Source: Bacteroidia bacterium (GTDB taxonomy: Bacteria; Bacteroidota; Bacteroidia; Bacteroidales; GWF2-35-48). Taken from it: a DNA stretch of 57,009 nt. The DNA is taken from assembly GCA_016212695.1 (NCBI GenBank), contig JACREX010000245.1, forward strand, positions 1 through 57,009, read 5' to 3'. Positions within the stretch are counted from its first letter, which is position 1. Each line of letters starts with the position of its first letter. A program made the position numbers and the translations under genes. Below the pieces are notes generated by a model. The model saw only the letters and a program-made list of their open reading frames with translations, was not told the DNA's origin and ran no database searches. Shown here piece by piece: positions 32,761-41,748 of this stretch.

Positions 32761-34077
32761 ATGAAAAATACACCTATAAATAGTGAAATTGTTGATAAAA
32801 TTTTAAAAGAAATCGGACTAAAACAGATTGGGAAAGCCTCCATCCGTGAAATAAAAAGGCTTATCAACTGGATTGAAGAAGAGAGCGGTGAAAAATTTAT
32901 TCGTATGGAAATGGGTATTCCCGGACTGCCCGCTCCCAAAATTGCCATTGAAGCGGAAAAAGCCGCATTAGATGCCGGTGTTGCTGCGTTGTATCCCGAT
33001 CTGGACGGATTGCCAATTTTGAAAAAAGAAATTGCCAGATTTATTTTTAACTATCTGAATGTCGAAGTGGCGCCGCTATGTTGTATCCCCACAGTAGGTT
33101 CGATAAATGCCGCATATGCCATATTTATGGTTGTCGGCAGGATGAACCCCAAGAAAGATACTGTTCTTTTTATTGATCCGGGATTCCCCGTGCATAAGCA
33201 ATTAGTTAAAATGCTTGGCCTGAAACAGGAAAATTTTGATGTATACAATCACAGAGGCCGGAAATTAAAAGAAAAACTTGAATCCTGTCTTGAAAAAGGA
33301 AATATCTCCACCATTTTATATTCCAATCCCAATAATCCTTCCTGGATATGCTTTACTGCGGAAGAGTTGAAAATTATCGGCGAACTTGCAACAAAATACG
33401 ATGTGGTGGTTGCCGAGGACCTGGCCTATTTTGCCATGGACTTCAGACAAGACTTATCTAAACCGGGCGTACCGCCTTTTCAGCCTACCGTAGCCAGTTA
33501 TACCAAAAATTTTGTTTTGCTTATTTCTGCATCCAAAGCATTCAGTTATGCAGGACAGCGCATTGCGATGCTTGCTGTTTCCGACTTATTATTCGGGTTA
33601 GAACAGAAAGGTTTGTTAAACTATTATTCTTATTCCAGTGTTGGTCATTGTCTGGTTCACGGGACTATTTATTCAACTACTGCCGGACCTTCTCATTCTG
33701 CCCAGTATGGTATTGCAGCGCTTTTAAAAGCAATAAATGACGGAACTTATGATTTTGTGAAAGAAATCAGGGAATATGGCGAACGGGCTAAAATAGTGAA
33801 GAAAATGTTCCTTGATAACGGCTTCAGAATTGTTTATGACACAGACATTGATCAGCCTATTGCAGACGGATTTTATTTTACAATATATTATCCGGGATAT
33901 ACAGGCGAATATCTGCTTAAAGAATTGCTATATTACGGAATAAGCGCAATATCTCTTTCTATTACCGGCAGCGAGAGAGCCGAGGGATTGCGCGCATGCG
34001 TATCGCTTATTCAGCGAAATCAGTTTGAAATGCTTGAAGAAAGATTACAATGCTTTCATGAAAACCATCCGAATTAA
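32761..34077 (+). CDS. Class I/II aminotransferase, probably aromatic
   Basis: This 438-aa PLP enzyme has the fold-type I pattern: YSNPNNPSW, VVAEDLAYFAMDF (PLP-ring aspartate), and SASKAFSYAGQRIAML with the Schiff-base lysine. The C-terminal substrate arginine is probably that in ERAEGLRACVSLI. It starts 21 bp after the indolepyruvate oxidoreductase. By context it supplies aryl pyruvates from Phe, Tyr or Trp, making the pair a two-step aromatic amino-acid oxidation. Amino-acid preference cannot be read from sequence. It converges with the fructose-bisphosphate aldolase gene; a weak hairpin (34097-34120) lies between, without a U-tract. Confidence 0.88.
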   Translation: MKNTPINSEIVDKILKEIGLKQIGKASIREIKRLINWIEEESGEKFIRMEMGIPGLPAPKIAIEAEKAALDAGVAALYPDLDGLPILKKEIARFIFNYLNVEVAPLCCIPTVGSINAAYAIFMVVGRMNPKKDTVLFIDPGFPVHKQLVKMLGLKQENFDVYNHRGRKLKEKLESCLEKGNISTILYSNPNNPSWICFTAEELKIIGELATKYDVVVAEDLAYFAMDFRQDLSKPGVPPFQPTVASYTKNFVLLISASKAFSYAGQRIAMLAVSDLLFGLEQKGLLNYYSYSSVGHCLVHGTIYSTTAGPSHSAQYGIAALLKAINDGTYDFVKEIREYGERAKIVKKMFLDNGFRIVYDTDIDQPIADGFYFTIYYPGYTGEYLLKELLYYGISAISLSITGSERAEGLRACVSLIQRNQFEMLEERLQCFHENHPN

Positions 34078-34194
34078 AGGGTGTCAAAACTTTAATGTTG
34101 GGAATTCATTATATTCCAACTCAAAATATGGTTTTATATTTTATTCCATCAGGTAAATAACCCTATTTTTCACATTTAATTTACGACTTTGAAA

Positions 34195-35166
34195 TTATAT
34201 CTTCCCGGCGCTGCCCAGAACATGAATTATTTTATGAACATACAGTTCTTTCAATTTGTCGCGTGCAGGGCCCAGGTAGTTTCTCGGATCGAATTCGCCC
34301 GGCTTTTCAAACAGCACTTTCCTTACAGCGGCAGTAACGGCAAGGCGGCCATCCGAATCAATATTGATTTTACACACAGCCGAGGAAGCTGCGCGGCGTA
34401 ACTGGTCTTCGGAAACTCCGGCTGTATTTTCCATTTTTCCGCCATATTTATTTATTTCATCAACAATTTCCTGGGGAACCGATGAGGCGCCATGCAACAC
34501 AATCGGAAATCCCGGTATCCTCTTTTCCACTTCTTCTAGTATATCAAACCGCAAAGGCGGCGGTAGTTCACCGGGTTTTACCTTAAATTTAAAAGCGCCA
34601 TGAGAAGTACCTATTGAAATCGCCAGGGAATCCACTCCGGTTCTTTTTACAAACTCCTCGACCTCTTCCGGCCTTGTATAATGGCCCACCGCATGAGACA
34701 CCTCGTCTTCTATTCCGGCCAATACGCCAAGTTCTCCTTCAACAGTAACATCATACTGATGTGCAAAATCAACCACTTTTTGGGTTTCTTTTACATTTTC
34801 ATCAAATGATAAATGCGAACCGTCAATCATTACAGAAGAAAAACCTGTTTCAATACACGATTTGCAGGTTTCAAACGAATCTCCATGATCCAGATGAAGC
34901 ACCACAGGTACGGCCACACCCAGTTCCTTTGAATATTCCACCGCGCCCTTTGCTAAGTATTGCAGCAGGGTTTGGTTTGCATATTTTCTTGCTCCTTTCG
35001 AAACCTGTAAAATAACAGGAGATTTTGCTTCGACACATGCGCTGATGATCGCCTGAAGCTGTTCTAAATTATTAAAATTGAAAGCAGGGATTGCATATTT
35101 GCCTGCCATGGCTTTTTTGAAAAGCTCCCTGGAATTAACCAGGCCTAATTCTTTATAATGTACCAT
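34195..35166 (-). CDS. fba: Class II fructose-1,6-bisphosphate aldolase
   Basis: This 323-aa zinc-dependent aldolase cleaves fructose 1,6-bisphosphate in glycolysis. The motif VVLHLDHGDSFETCKSCI carries the catalytic Asp and a zinc histidine; GELGVLAGIEDEV, AISIGTSHGAFKF and VLHGASSVPQEIV supply other metal and phosphate-binding residues. The form is that of the shorter type IIB enzymes. Together with pfkA at 10996 it shows an intact upper glycolysis, although the two genes are unlinked. A bidirectional hairpin terminator lies between it and the DUF5606 gene, so it is transcribed separately. Confidence 0.95.
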   Translation of the reverse strand: MVHYKELGLVNSRELFKKAMAGKYAIPAFNFNNLEQLQAIISACVEAKSPVILQVSKGARKYANQTLLQYLAKGAVEYSKELGVAVPVVLHLDHGDSFETCKSCIETGFSSVMIDGSHLSFDENVKETQKVVDFAHQYDVTVEGELGVLAGIEDEVSHAVGHYTRPEEVEEFVKRTGVDSLAISIGTSHGAFKFKVKPGELPPPLRFDILEEVEKRIPGFPIVLHGASSVPQEIVDEINKYGGKMENTAGVSEDQLRRAASSAVCKINIDSDGRLAVTAAVRKVLFEKPGEFDPRNYLGPARDKLKELYVHKIIHVLGSAGKI

Positions 35167-35271
35167 ATGATTTTTTTTATTAATTAATAGCTGAATTTTT
35201 ATACTCCTAAATTATATAAAAAAATCCAATGAGAAAAATTTAATTTATATTGATGGTGGTTTTGAAAAAAG

Positions 35272-35295
35272 AAAAGCCGGTTTTAACCGGCTTTT
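35272..35295. terminator. Bidirectional intrinsic terminator
   Basis: AAAAGCCGGTT and AACCGGCTTTT form an 11-bp stem around a two-base loop, followed on the minus strand by CTTTTCTTTTTTC. It lies 7 bp after the DUF5606 stop and ends that operon's transcript. It is upstream of fba. Confidence 0.88.
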
Positions 35296-35302
35296 CTTTC
35301 AA

Positions 35303-35758
35303 TTATTTATTATCCGCTGTTTCCTCGGCCTTTTCAACTTCTTCTGTTGTTTCATCCTTTTTTTCGGGTTCCTCTTCGAAGGTAATAAGATCATGTTTTT
35401 GCAGGATATTGTACCAGTTGATCACTTTTTTCATATCCGACACATACACCTTTTTCCGGTCGTAATCAGGCAGTATTTCTACGAAAAACTTTTTTAGCTC
35501 ATCATCCGTAAATTTTGAATGCAATGCCGGGCCGCCGTTTTGTTGCTTGTGAATAATTTTAAAAACATCTTTCAGGGCAACTTCTTTTTCGTCTGTGAAA
35601 ATGGCTATATCTTCCAATGCGCTGATTTTTGACGATGCATATGCAGGCATTCGTTTTTTATCCTCCAGGGATTCGACGATAATGGTTGATTTGCCTTGTG
35701 AAATAAGTTTAAACAAACCGGAATATCCAGCAATTGACAAAATACCTTTTAAAAACAT
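35303..35758 (-). CDS. DUF5606 family protein
   Basis: This 151-aa protein resembles DUF5606, a Bacteroidota family of unknown function. It opens with LKGILSIAGYSGLFKLISQG and VESLEDKKRMPAYASSKI, then ALEDIAIFTDEKEVALKDVF; the last 30 residues are acidic and disordered-looking. There is no signal peptide, so it is cytoplasmic. It is the last gene of the long minus-strand run that starts at nusB, and is followed by a strong terminator. Confidence 0.82.
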   Translation of the reverse strand: MFLKGILSIAGYSGLFKLISQGKSTIIVESLEDKKRMPAYASSKISALEDIAIFTDEKEVALKDVFKIIHKQQNGGPALHSKFTDDELKKFFVEILPDYDRKKVYVSDMKKVINWYNILQKHDLITFEEEPEKKDETTEEVEKAEETADNK

Positions 35759-35862
35759 GGTTCTCTTTTTTAATGTTCAACTGTAAAAATAAATTTAATT
35801 TAATATTATATCGAATTCAGAATATCAGGAGATAGAATTCTCTCTTCCAAAATTATCAACAA

Positions 35863-36588
35863 TTATGCCATACCTCTTTCTGTTTTTATTTTCTCGTAGG
35901 CTTCGTTGAGCTTCTGAAACTTCTCTTTTGCTGATGTCTGAACATCTTCGCCGAGATAACTCACTTTATCGGGATGGTATTTTAACGCCATTTTACGATA
36001 GGCTTTTTTAACATCTTCGTCCGTCGCTGTTTTATCAATCTCAAGGATCTTATAGGCGGCATCAATATTGCCTTGCTTATAAAACATTGATTTTATGGAG
36101 TCGTAATCTTTTTGTGAAATACCGAGGTGGCGGGCTATATTCCCGATTACATTCAATTCGCTCCTGTGAATTTCGCCATCGGCATCGGCAATGCCAAACA
36201 GAAAGTGAAGAAGCTGGAGCCTTGATGAATAATCAAGATGTGTTTTTATCTGATCGCTTACCGCTTCAACCGGAATGTCTTTTTTTATCAGATCGCGCAG
36301 CATTTGAATGGCCTCTACCGAAGCCTCCATGCCAAACGCCTTTAAAAAATAACTTTTAACAAAATTCAACTCAGACTGCAGCACTTTGCCATCCGCTTTC
36401 AACACAGCGGCAATGAGCACCATGAGGCTTACTGTAAAATCACCGCGCGTGGTGGAAGAAACGCTTCTTCCAGAATGGATTCGTGTACTATCAATAACAG
36501 ATCCAATAGCAAATCCCAATAACCCACCGATCGGGCCAAAGAAAGCCCATCCCAACCCGCCTCCGATCCATTTTGCAAACTTAGCCAT
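35863..36588 (-). CDS. TerB/DjlA-like protein with C-terminal J domain
   Basis: This 241-aa protein starts with a glycine-rich hydrophobic segment ([23 protein letters not shown]), probably membrane-associating as in DjlA. A TerB-like helical domain follows (about 50-155, with [15 protein letters not shown]), and a DnaJ domain closes the protein (about 172-235) with the HPD tripeptide in [12 protein letters not shown] domains stimulate Hsp70 (DnaK) ATPase, so this is a co-chaperone acting at the membrane; its clients are unknown. It lies 31 bp after coaE on the same strand. Confidence 0.9.
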   Translation of the reverse strand: MAKFAKWIGGGLGWAFFGPIGGLLGFAIGSVIDSTRIHSGRSVSSTTRGDFTVSLMVLIAAVLKADGKVLQSELNFVKSYFLKAFGMEASVEAIQMLRDLIKKDIPVEAVSDQIKTHLDYSSRLQLLHFLFGIADADGEIHRSELNVIGNIARHLGISQKDYDSIKSMFYKQGNIDAAYKILEIDKTATDEDVKKAYRKMALKYHPDKVSYLGEDVQTSAKEKFQKLNEAYEKIKTERGMA

Positions 36589-36619
36589 GTACTTCTTTCA
36601 AACAAATTGAAATGATTAC

Positions 36620-37204
36620 TTAATAATTCAGAAACATATCATGCAATTTTAAAATCTGGGGAATAACAAGCTGCTGTTCATCATTATAAATGATGTATTC
36701 CGCTTTTTGCAGTTTTTCTTCTTCCGGCATCTGGGAATTCATTCTTGCCAGTACTTCTTCTTTGCCAACATAATCTCTGTTCATTATCCGCTTTATCCGT
36801 AATTCTTCAGGAGCATATACTGTAATAATTTTATCCAATTCATAGTATGCGCCGCTTTCAAAAAGTATCGCTGCCTCCAGAATCCCATACTTGGAATTCT
36901 GCTCGGCAACCCATAGCCTGTATTTATTCATTACCACCGGATGCACGATAGAGTTAACAAGACTCAGAATATCCGGGTTATTAAAAATCATGGAGGCTAA
37001 TTTTTTTCGGTTGATCTCGCCGGAAAAATAATAGATATCAGACCCTAAATTATTAATTAATTCCTGCACAACGCCGGTATCTGTATTAATAACCGCTTTA
37101 GCTTCAGCATCTGCGCTAAAAACAGGAACTCCTATCTTGCTGAAAATATTACACACAACTGATTTCCCGCTTCCAATTCCTCCGGTGATGCCTGCTTTTA
37201 TCAC
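36620..37204 (-). CDS. coaE: Dephospho-CoA kinase
   Basis: This 194-aa kinase performs the last step of coenzyme A synthesis, phosphorylating the ribose 3'-OH of dephospho-CoA. The P-loop GGIGSGKS is at residues 8-15; FSADAEAKAVI near residue 35 holds the usual DAD-like acid; HPVV and LFESGAYYELD follow. Length is normal. It is 7 bp after the ybbR-like gene, an order that recurs in Bacteroidota. Confidence 0.95.
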   Translation of the reverse strand: MIKAGITGGIGSGKSVVCNIFSKIGVPVFSADAEAKAVINTDTGVVQELINNLGSDIYYFSGEINRKKLASMIFNNPDILSLVNSIVHPVVMNKYRLWVAEQNSKYGILEAAILFESGAYYELDKIITVYAPEELRIKRIMNRDYVGKEEVLARMNSQMPEEEKLQKAEYIIYNDEQQLVIPQILKLHDMFLNY

Positions 37205-37211
37205 TTTATAT

Positions 37212-38228
37212 TTAATATTTTTTCTTGATAATATAATTTACTTTTTGCGGGTGAAACCTAAGGTTTGAAATCATCCGCGGAAATTCACCAACAGAGACTT
37301 TTAACTTTTTGCTGAATTTTTCTTTTGTGGCTTTGTAATCTACCGTTGCCTTAAAGTAGTATGGTTTTATTTTATCATAATTGCTTAATCCCACAAGGCA
37401 GGAAACTGAAATATTATCGGGTATAACTTTTAAAATAAGACTGTCCGGTAAATTTTTTATTTCAACAGGAATATTTAAAGAAGCTTCTGTATATTTCTCC
37501 ACAGGGATATTTACAGTAACATATTTAACCGATGTAGTAAGGTTGTAAATCTTTTGCAACTCATATTTTTTTTCAATAGGCCGGCTTAAATTTCTATACA
37601 TTACCGGTTCGGTTTTTATAGATTGCAGCGTATCTATAACGGCTTTTGGCCCGTAAACCCAGATCGAATCAGGTTTCACAGTCGGAATATCCCGGAACGA
37701 ATATTGTCTTCGGAATTCAATTTTTATTGCCGGGATAACAGGCACTTTTTTCTTAAATACTTTGTCGAATTGAAAATACAGCGAATCAGGCGAAATGTCT
37801 AACACTTTGACATCAGAAGGGACCTGGCCTTCTATGTTATCGAGCAGATATCTTGTAAGAAGATAATACCTCGGGCTTTTTTCACTGGCTCTTACCAGAA
37901 CATATGAATTAACATCAATCGTGATTGGAGTCGCCGGAGGTTTAATCTTATATTGGAGCAGGGTATACCCATTGGTTCTGATAAGTATAAAAAGATAAGA
38001 AGGCATTTCGCCAACGGAAAGCTTATCTTTTGGAAAATTAATATACCTGACCGGAAATGCAATCGTGAGGCTGTAATTTTTTCTTAATGCATTGATAAGC
38101 CAGATGCTCGTGGAGATCAACAAAAAAACCAAAAAAACCAAAAGACTTTGCCTTATCTTAACCCTTTCGCGTTTCAGATAATGCCAAGTTATTTTCAAAT
38201 AACGCAAAATTAAGGCAAATGTCTTCAA
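37212..38228 (-). CDS. YbbR/CdaR-like domain protein
   Basis: This 338-aa protein has an N-terminal membrane helix (about residues 28-46, SLLVFLVFLLISTSIWLI) and a mostly beta-rich extracytoplasmic part with YbbR-like repeats. In Firmicutes, CdaR (YbbR) regulates the di-adenylate cyclase CdaA; no cdaA is adjacent here. The protein ends in a very basic stretch (NYIIKKKY). It is co-transcribed with coaE. Downstream of yajC there is a 172-bp gap holding a GCAG-type inverted repeat. Confidence 0.82.
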   Translation of the reverse strand: MKTFALILRYLKITWHYLKRERVKIRQSLLVFLVFLLISTSIWLINALRKNYSLTIAFPVRYINFPKDKLSVGEMPSYLFILIRTNGYTLLQYKIKPPATPITIDVNSYVLVRASEKSPRYYLLTRYLLDNIEGQVPSDVKVLDISPDSLYFQFDKVFKKKVPVIPAIKIEFRRQYSFRDIPTVKPDSIWVYGPKAVIDTLQSIKTEPVMYRNLSRPIEKKYELQKIYNLTTSVKYVTVNIPVEKYTEASLNIPVEIKNLPDSLILKVIPDNISVSCLVGLSNYDKIKPYYFKATVDYKATKEKFSKKLKVSVGEFPRMISNLRFHPQKVNYIIKKKY

Positions 38229-38301
38229 GTTTCAATTTTAATACGGGAGATTGCCATGAGACTATACATAAAACGGGATAAATTCGTACATTTCTATAAG
38301 C

Positions 38302-38361
38302 GGCAGTAAGCAGCAGCAGTTAGCAGTTTCTGACTGCATAGTGCCTACTGCAACTGCCTAC
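38302..38361. repeat. GCAGT-rich imperfect inverted repeat
   Basis: The left arm GGCAGTAAGCAGCAGCAGTT and the right arm with GCCTACTGCAACTGCCTAC are imperfect inverses, made of short GCAGT-like words. It lies between yajC and the ybbR-like gene inside the long operon. Such word-repeats are common between Bacteroidota genes. No function is evident. Confidence 0.55.
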
Positions 38362-38400
38362 TTTGCTATGTATAATTTTATCCCACGCATAGTATAATAA

Positions 38401-38712
38401 TTATTTGCTCTGAAGATCCGATGCGTCCGCATGAACGGAATTTTTGTCAACTTTCAACCGGACATTGCTATCCACTTCTATAATAATGACCTGTTCTTTT
38501 ACTTCCACGATTCTACCATAAATACCGCCGGTAGTTACAATCTTATCGCCATTCTTCAATCCCTCGCGCATTTTTTTCAAATCTTTCTGTTTCTTCATTT
38601 GCGGACGGATCATGAAAAAGTAAAATACAACAATAATCAGAACCAGAAAAATCAGCGAGGCATATGGACTTTGTCCACCCTGAGCCAAAACATACAATAA
38701 ATTGTTCATCAT
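38401..38712 (-). CDS. yajC: Preprotein translocase subunit YajC
   Basis: This 103-aa single-pass membrane protein has one helix (about 18-36, ASLIFLVLIIVVFYFFMI) followed by RPQMKKQKDLKKM and the conserved GDKIVTTGGIYGRIVEV. YajC associates with SecDF at the SecYEG translocon. It lies in the nusB-DUF1573-yajC-ybbR-coaE order that supports assignment to Bacteroidota. Confidence 0.95.
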   Translation of the reverse strand: MMNNLLYVLAQGGQSPYASLIFLVLIIVVFYFFMIRPQMKKQKDLKKMREGLKNGDKIVTTGGIYGRIVEVKEQVIIIEVDSNVRLKVDKNSVHADASDLQSK

Positions 38713-38762
38713 TTCAAAATAATTAATTAGTACTTATTATAACAAAATTCATAAAATTCCGG

Positions 38763-39245
38763 TTACGGCTGCTTTTTATTTGCCGAAACAACCTCTCCCA
38801 TAACCGTTAATACTTCTGTATTGGGTTGCGTATTGGCCATAACGGTAATTGTTTTGCTTTGCATACCGCTTTTCCCGGAACTGTCGAATATCACTTCAAT
38901 AAAACCATCTTTTCCCGGAGCGATCGGTTCTTTGTCATATTTCGGGACTGTGCAGCCGCAGCTTCCTTTTGCCGAAGAAATGATCAAATCAGATTTCCCT
39001 GTATTTTTAAATTTAAATGAATAGGATACTTTTTCACCTTCTATAATTACTCCGAAATCGTGTGTTTTATTTGCAAACTCAAATTTTGGCAGCTTATCAA
39101 GGTTTGCATTGCCATTAGCGGAAACAGGATTATTGACAATTTCAGTAGAAAGCAGGCCGTCGTTCTTCATAGATTCCTGCTTACATCTGACTGCAACCGA
39201 CAAAACCGCTGCAATCAATAAAAAAACCAAACCTGTTCTTTTCAT
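38763..39245 (-). CDS. DUF1573 domain protein
   Basis: This 160-aa secreted protein has an N-terminal hydrophobic segment ending near a cysteine (VAVRCKQ), so it may be a lipoprotein although Arg before the Cys is atypical. The DUF1573 Ig-like domain shows FEFANKTHDFGVIIEGEKV, FKFKNTGKSDLIISSAKGSC and GCTVPKYDKEPIAPG. The frame opens at a TTG at 39263; ATG 39245 is preferred since it starts MKRTGLVFLL, a normal signal peptide. The role is unknown; it is a frequent neighbour of yajC and nusB in this phylum. Confidence 0.9.
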   Translation of the reverse strand: MKRTGLVFLLIAAVLSVAVRCKQESMKNDGLLSTEIVNNPVSANGNANLDKLPKFEFANKTHDFGVIIEGEKVSYSFKFKNTGKSDLIISSAKGSCGCTVPKYDKEPIAPGKDGFIEVIFDSSGKSGMQSKTITVMANTQPNTEVLTVMGEVVSANKKQP

Positions 39246-39326
39246 AGTTGGAAATTTTTGCAAAGTAAATAATTTTAATACAAAGTCATTAAAAAAAATA
39301 GAATATAAAACGAAAAAAGCGCTGAT

Positions 39327-40277
39327 TTATTTTTCACCGATAAGACCCCTGCCTGTTTTGCGGATTTTATTCTCCGACCTCAGATGCTGTATGATTTTAT
39401 CCAGCACCCCATTGATAAAAGTGCTGCTTTTAGCCGTGCTGTAATATTTTGAAATTTCAATATACTCGTTAAAAGAAACCCTGGTGGGTATGGATGCTAT
39501 CTCGGTAGCTTCGGTAATGGCAAGTTCCATGAGTATGATATCCATAAAAGCGATTCTTTCAATATCCCAGTTTTTAGTGAATTTATCTATCAGCGCCCTG
39601 TTCTCCGCATGATTTGAAATCGCTTTCCTGAAAAGGGTTTTTATAAAATCAATATCTTCTTCGTTCTTATACAGCGGCTGCAACGTAGCATTTTCTTTTT
39701 CGGATTCTTTGAATTTACCGATCGTCTTGATGATCATGGAAATTACAAATTCAACATCATCATTCCAGTAAATGCTTTGTTCCTCCAGTATTTCATATAA
39801 TAATTCGCAGGGCGCTATTTCTTTTTCATAAATAGATATCAAAAACTCCTTATCTTCCTTATAAGAAGAATCCTGTTGTTTTATATATTTGTCATAAGCA
39901 TGGGATTCTCTGATGGACTGGTATAACTTTTTGATGAGTTCCGGATATGCTGTCCGGTTGAATTTATTTTCTGCAAGAAATTTCCTTAATTGAATATTGG
40001 CTTCAATCTGCCTGATTAACCTGTTATTCACAAATTTTTCACTGGGATTGCGTTCTTCATCAGTGGGCAGATGTTTTTGCCGGGAGATTTGGATTCTTTC
40101 TTCTGCATAATCGGCAATATCAACAACTAATTGCAGCATGTAGTGGTAAAGATGATATGCATTATTAACGCTGAAAAAAAGTTCTTTCTCGAACTGAGAG
40201 AGGGAGGGGTTATCGGATGTATGGTACGCATACAACATTTGCATCGCCTTAATCCGTAAAAGTCTTCTGCTTATCAT
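39327..40277 (-). CDS. nusB: Transcription antitermination factor NusB
   Basis: This 316-aa protein has the long form of NusB usual in Bacteroidota, with the RNA-binding helical fold at both ends: RRLLRIKAMQMLYAY at the N-terminus, and WDIERIAFMDIILMELAI with PTRVSFNEYIEISKYYSTAKSSTFINGVLD at the C-terminus. About 150 residues are inserted between them. NusB with NusE binds boxA in rRNA leaders. It heads the operon ending at DUF5606. A TAAATTTG box lies 46 bp upstream. Confidence 0.95.
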   Translation of the reverse strand: MISRRLLRIKAMQMLYAYHTSDNPSLSQFEKELFFSVNNAYHLYHYMLQLVVDIADYAEERIQISRQKHLPTDEERNPSEKFVNNRLIRQIEANIQLRKFLAENKFNRTAYPELIKKLYQSIRESHAYDKYIKQQDSSYKEDKEFLISIYEKEIAPCELLYEILEEQSIYWNDDVEFVISMIIKTIGKFKESEKENATLQPLYKNEEDIDFIKTLFRKAISNHAENRALIDKFTKNWDIERIAFMDIILMELAITEATEIASIPTRVSFNEYIEISKYYSTAKSSTFINGVLDKIIQHLRSENKIRKTGRGLIGEK

Positions 40278-40322
40278 AAAAAGAACAACAAAATAATCCT
40301 GAAAATTTCACCAAACGTACAT

Positions 40323-40330
40323 CAAATTTA
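40323..40330 (-). promoter_or_regulatory. -7 promoter box TAAATTTG for nusB (minus strand)
   Basis: It matches TAnnTTTG; the leader would be about 40 bases. A TTG lies only 9 bases upstream, not at 19, so the -33 box is uncertain. Confidence 0.45.
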
Positions 40331-40511
40331 CAGATTACACAAAAAAAATACAGATTATGGAATAATATAATGCAGGAACCCGATGGTTTGCTCCGGTAGG
40401 GTTAAAAAATAACGAAAACTTTAAATTTGTCGGTATGTTGGCCTGAACAGCGTTTTACGCTAAAAATCAAATATGTTGAAAAACAAATATCCTATTTTAA
40501 AATATATTTCT

Positions 40512-40519
40512 TAAATTTG
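40512..40519 (+). promoter_or_regulatory. -7 promoter box TAAATTTG for the DUF3276 gene
   Basis: It matches TAnnTTTG and lies 23 bp before the ATG at 40543, giving a leader of about 17 bases. The upstream region is very AT-rich with no TTG at 19 bases. Confidence 0.5.
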
Positions 40520-40542
40520 CAGAAACTAAATTAAAATTAACA

Positions 40543-40845
40543 ATGGAAGGATTTGAAAAGAAGGAAAAGGATGAAATTTTTTCTAAGGCGGTAAGAGCAG
40601 GGAAAAGGACATATTTTTTTGATGTAAAATCTACAAAAAAGGGGGATTATTATCTTACCATCACCGAAAGCAAAAAAAACTTTGACAAAGACGGCAATTA
40701 CCATTATGAAAAACACAAAATATTCCTTTACAAGGAGGATTTCGATAAGTTTGAAGAGGGACTCGGGGAAGTAATGGAATATATAAAAACAGCAAAACCC
40801 GAAATCAAAACAGAAAGTACGACATCTTCCACTGACGAAGAATAA
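40543..40845 (+). CDS. DUF3276 (PUR-alpha-like nucleic-acid-binding) protein
   Basis: This 100-aa protein belongs to the bacterial PUR-like family: IFSKAVRAGKRTYFFDVKST, YYLTITESKKNF, HKIFLYKEDFDKFEEGL. One PUR repeat is about 70 residues and folds as a beta-sheet with a helix; homologues bind single-stranded nucleic acid as dimers. The tail is Ser/Thr/Glu-rich and probably disordered. It is monocistronic, with a -7 box close upstream and a strong bidirectional terminator after it. Confidence 0.88.
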   Translation: MEGFEKKEKDEIFSKAVRAGKRTYFFDVKSTKKGDYYLTITESKKNFDKDGNYHYEKHKIFLYKEDFDKFEEGLGEVMEYIKTAKPEIKTESTTSSTDEE

Positions 40846-40867
40846 AAAAATATTGAAATAAAGAAAT

Positions 40868-40895
40868 AAAAAAGGCTGCAAAAGCAGCCTTTTTT
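40868..40895. terminator. Bidirectional intrinsic terminator
   Basis: AAAAAAGGCTGC pairs with GCAGCCTTTTTT around an AAAA loop: a GC-rich 7-bp stem flanked by A and T tracts. It serves both the DUF3276 gene (plus) and the unknown gene whose stop codon at 40894 overlaps it. Confidence 0.92.
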
Positions 40896-41658
40896 ATTTC
40901 AACCTGTTAATATCAATTGTTCCCTGATCTTTCCCGAAATTTTCTTTATCAATCAGGATTTTTATCTCTTCTGCGTTTATCAGTTTTATATTTGTAATTA
41001 TATAGTTGCTTTGCAGAAAATCTCCGTACAGGTTGCATTCGCTTATGAAATTTATAAAAATATCTTTGATGGGAGCCTTCAGGGGGATCAGGCAGGTAAT
41101 GGCAACATAGCTTTCGCCAAATTCGATTTTTTCAATTTCCGCATGGTGTTTATGAAACTCAAAGTCTAATTCAGAATGAATTATTTTTTTCTGAATATCG
41201 GAAAAACCATTTTTGTTCTTTTCAAACAAAATGACAAAATACCGGAGTTTGGAACCTTTTCCTCCAAGGCCCGAAGAAATAATTACCTGGGTTTCGTCTG
41301 TCAGCGAATTTTCAATCACTGTTTTACTTTCTAAGAATGCAAGGGTAGCCCAATCTTTTAATTCATGATCAGGATTCTTTTTATATTTTTCAATGGTGCG
41401 GAACGCTTCAATATTTTCAAGGGAAGCTAATTGAGCTAGTATAATTTTTTTATCAGCGGTTGCCGTAGCTTCATTAAAAAGTAAAGCCCTGTTTTCAAAA
41501 TAGTTTTCAGCGCTCCCGTTTTCCCTTATCTTTTTTGAAATATCAAAATACTCCATCTGTACCGTGATATCAATCTGCTCCTCCATCACGCTGAATTTAT
41601 CAGGAAGATTCTGGAAAAAATTCATCAGGCTTTCGCTGTCTACAGGGTCGCTATCCAT
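40894..41658 (-). CDS. Protein of unknown function (254 aa)
   Basis: I do not recognise this protein. It has no signal peptide or membrane segment. The N-terminal half is helical and acidic (residues about 10-110, possibly HEAT-like: KIILAQLASLENIEAFRTIE, then LKDWATLAFLESK). The C-terminal half, from TQVIISSGLGGKGSKLRYFV, looks like alternating beta strands and helices ending in a lysine-rich stretch. It stands alone on the minus strand, 90 bp after the LTA-synthase-like gene, with its stop codon inside a terminator. Confidence 0.72.
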   Translation of the reverse strand: MDSDPVDSESLMNFFQNLPDKFSVMEEQIDITVQMEYFDISKKIRENGSAENYFENRALLFNEATATADKKIILAQLASLENIEAFRTIEKYKKNPDHELKDWATLAFLESKTVIENSLTDETQVIISSGLGGKGSKLRYFVILFEKNKNGFSDIQKKIIHSELDFEFHKHHAEIEKIEFGESYVAITCLIPLKAPIKDIFINFISECNLYGDFLQSNYIITNIKLINAEEIKILIDKENFGKDQGTIDINRLK

Positions 41659-41748
41659 ATTCCGTTAAAAAATCAAAATATATCTATCAAAATAATTTTC
41701 AATTATAAGACGTAGTTTATGCGAAATAGTTGCATGGCGGCGCTAATC

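Noticed and set aside
34097-34120. Terminator between the aminotransferase and fba
   Set aside because: The stem has a bulge and there is no U-tract on either strand.
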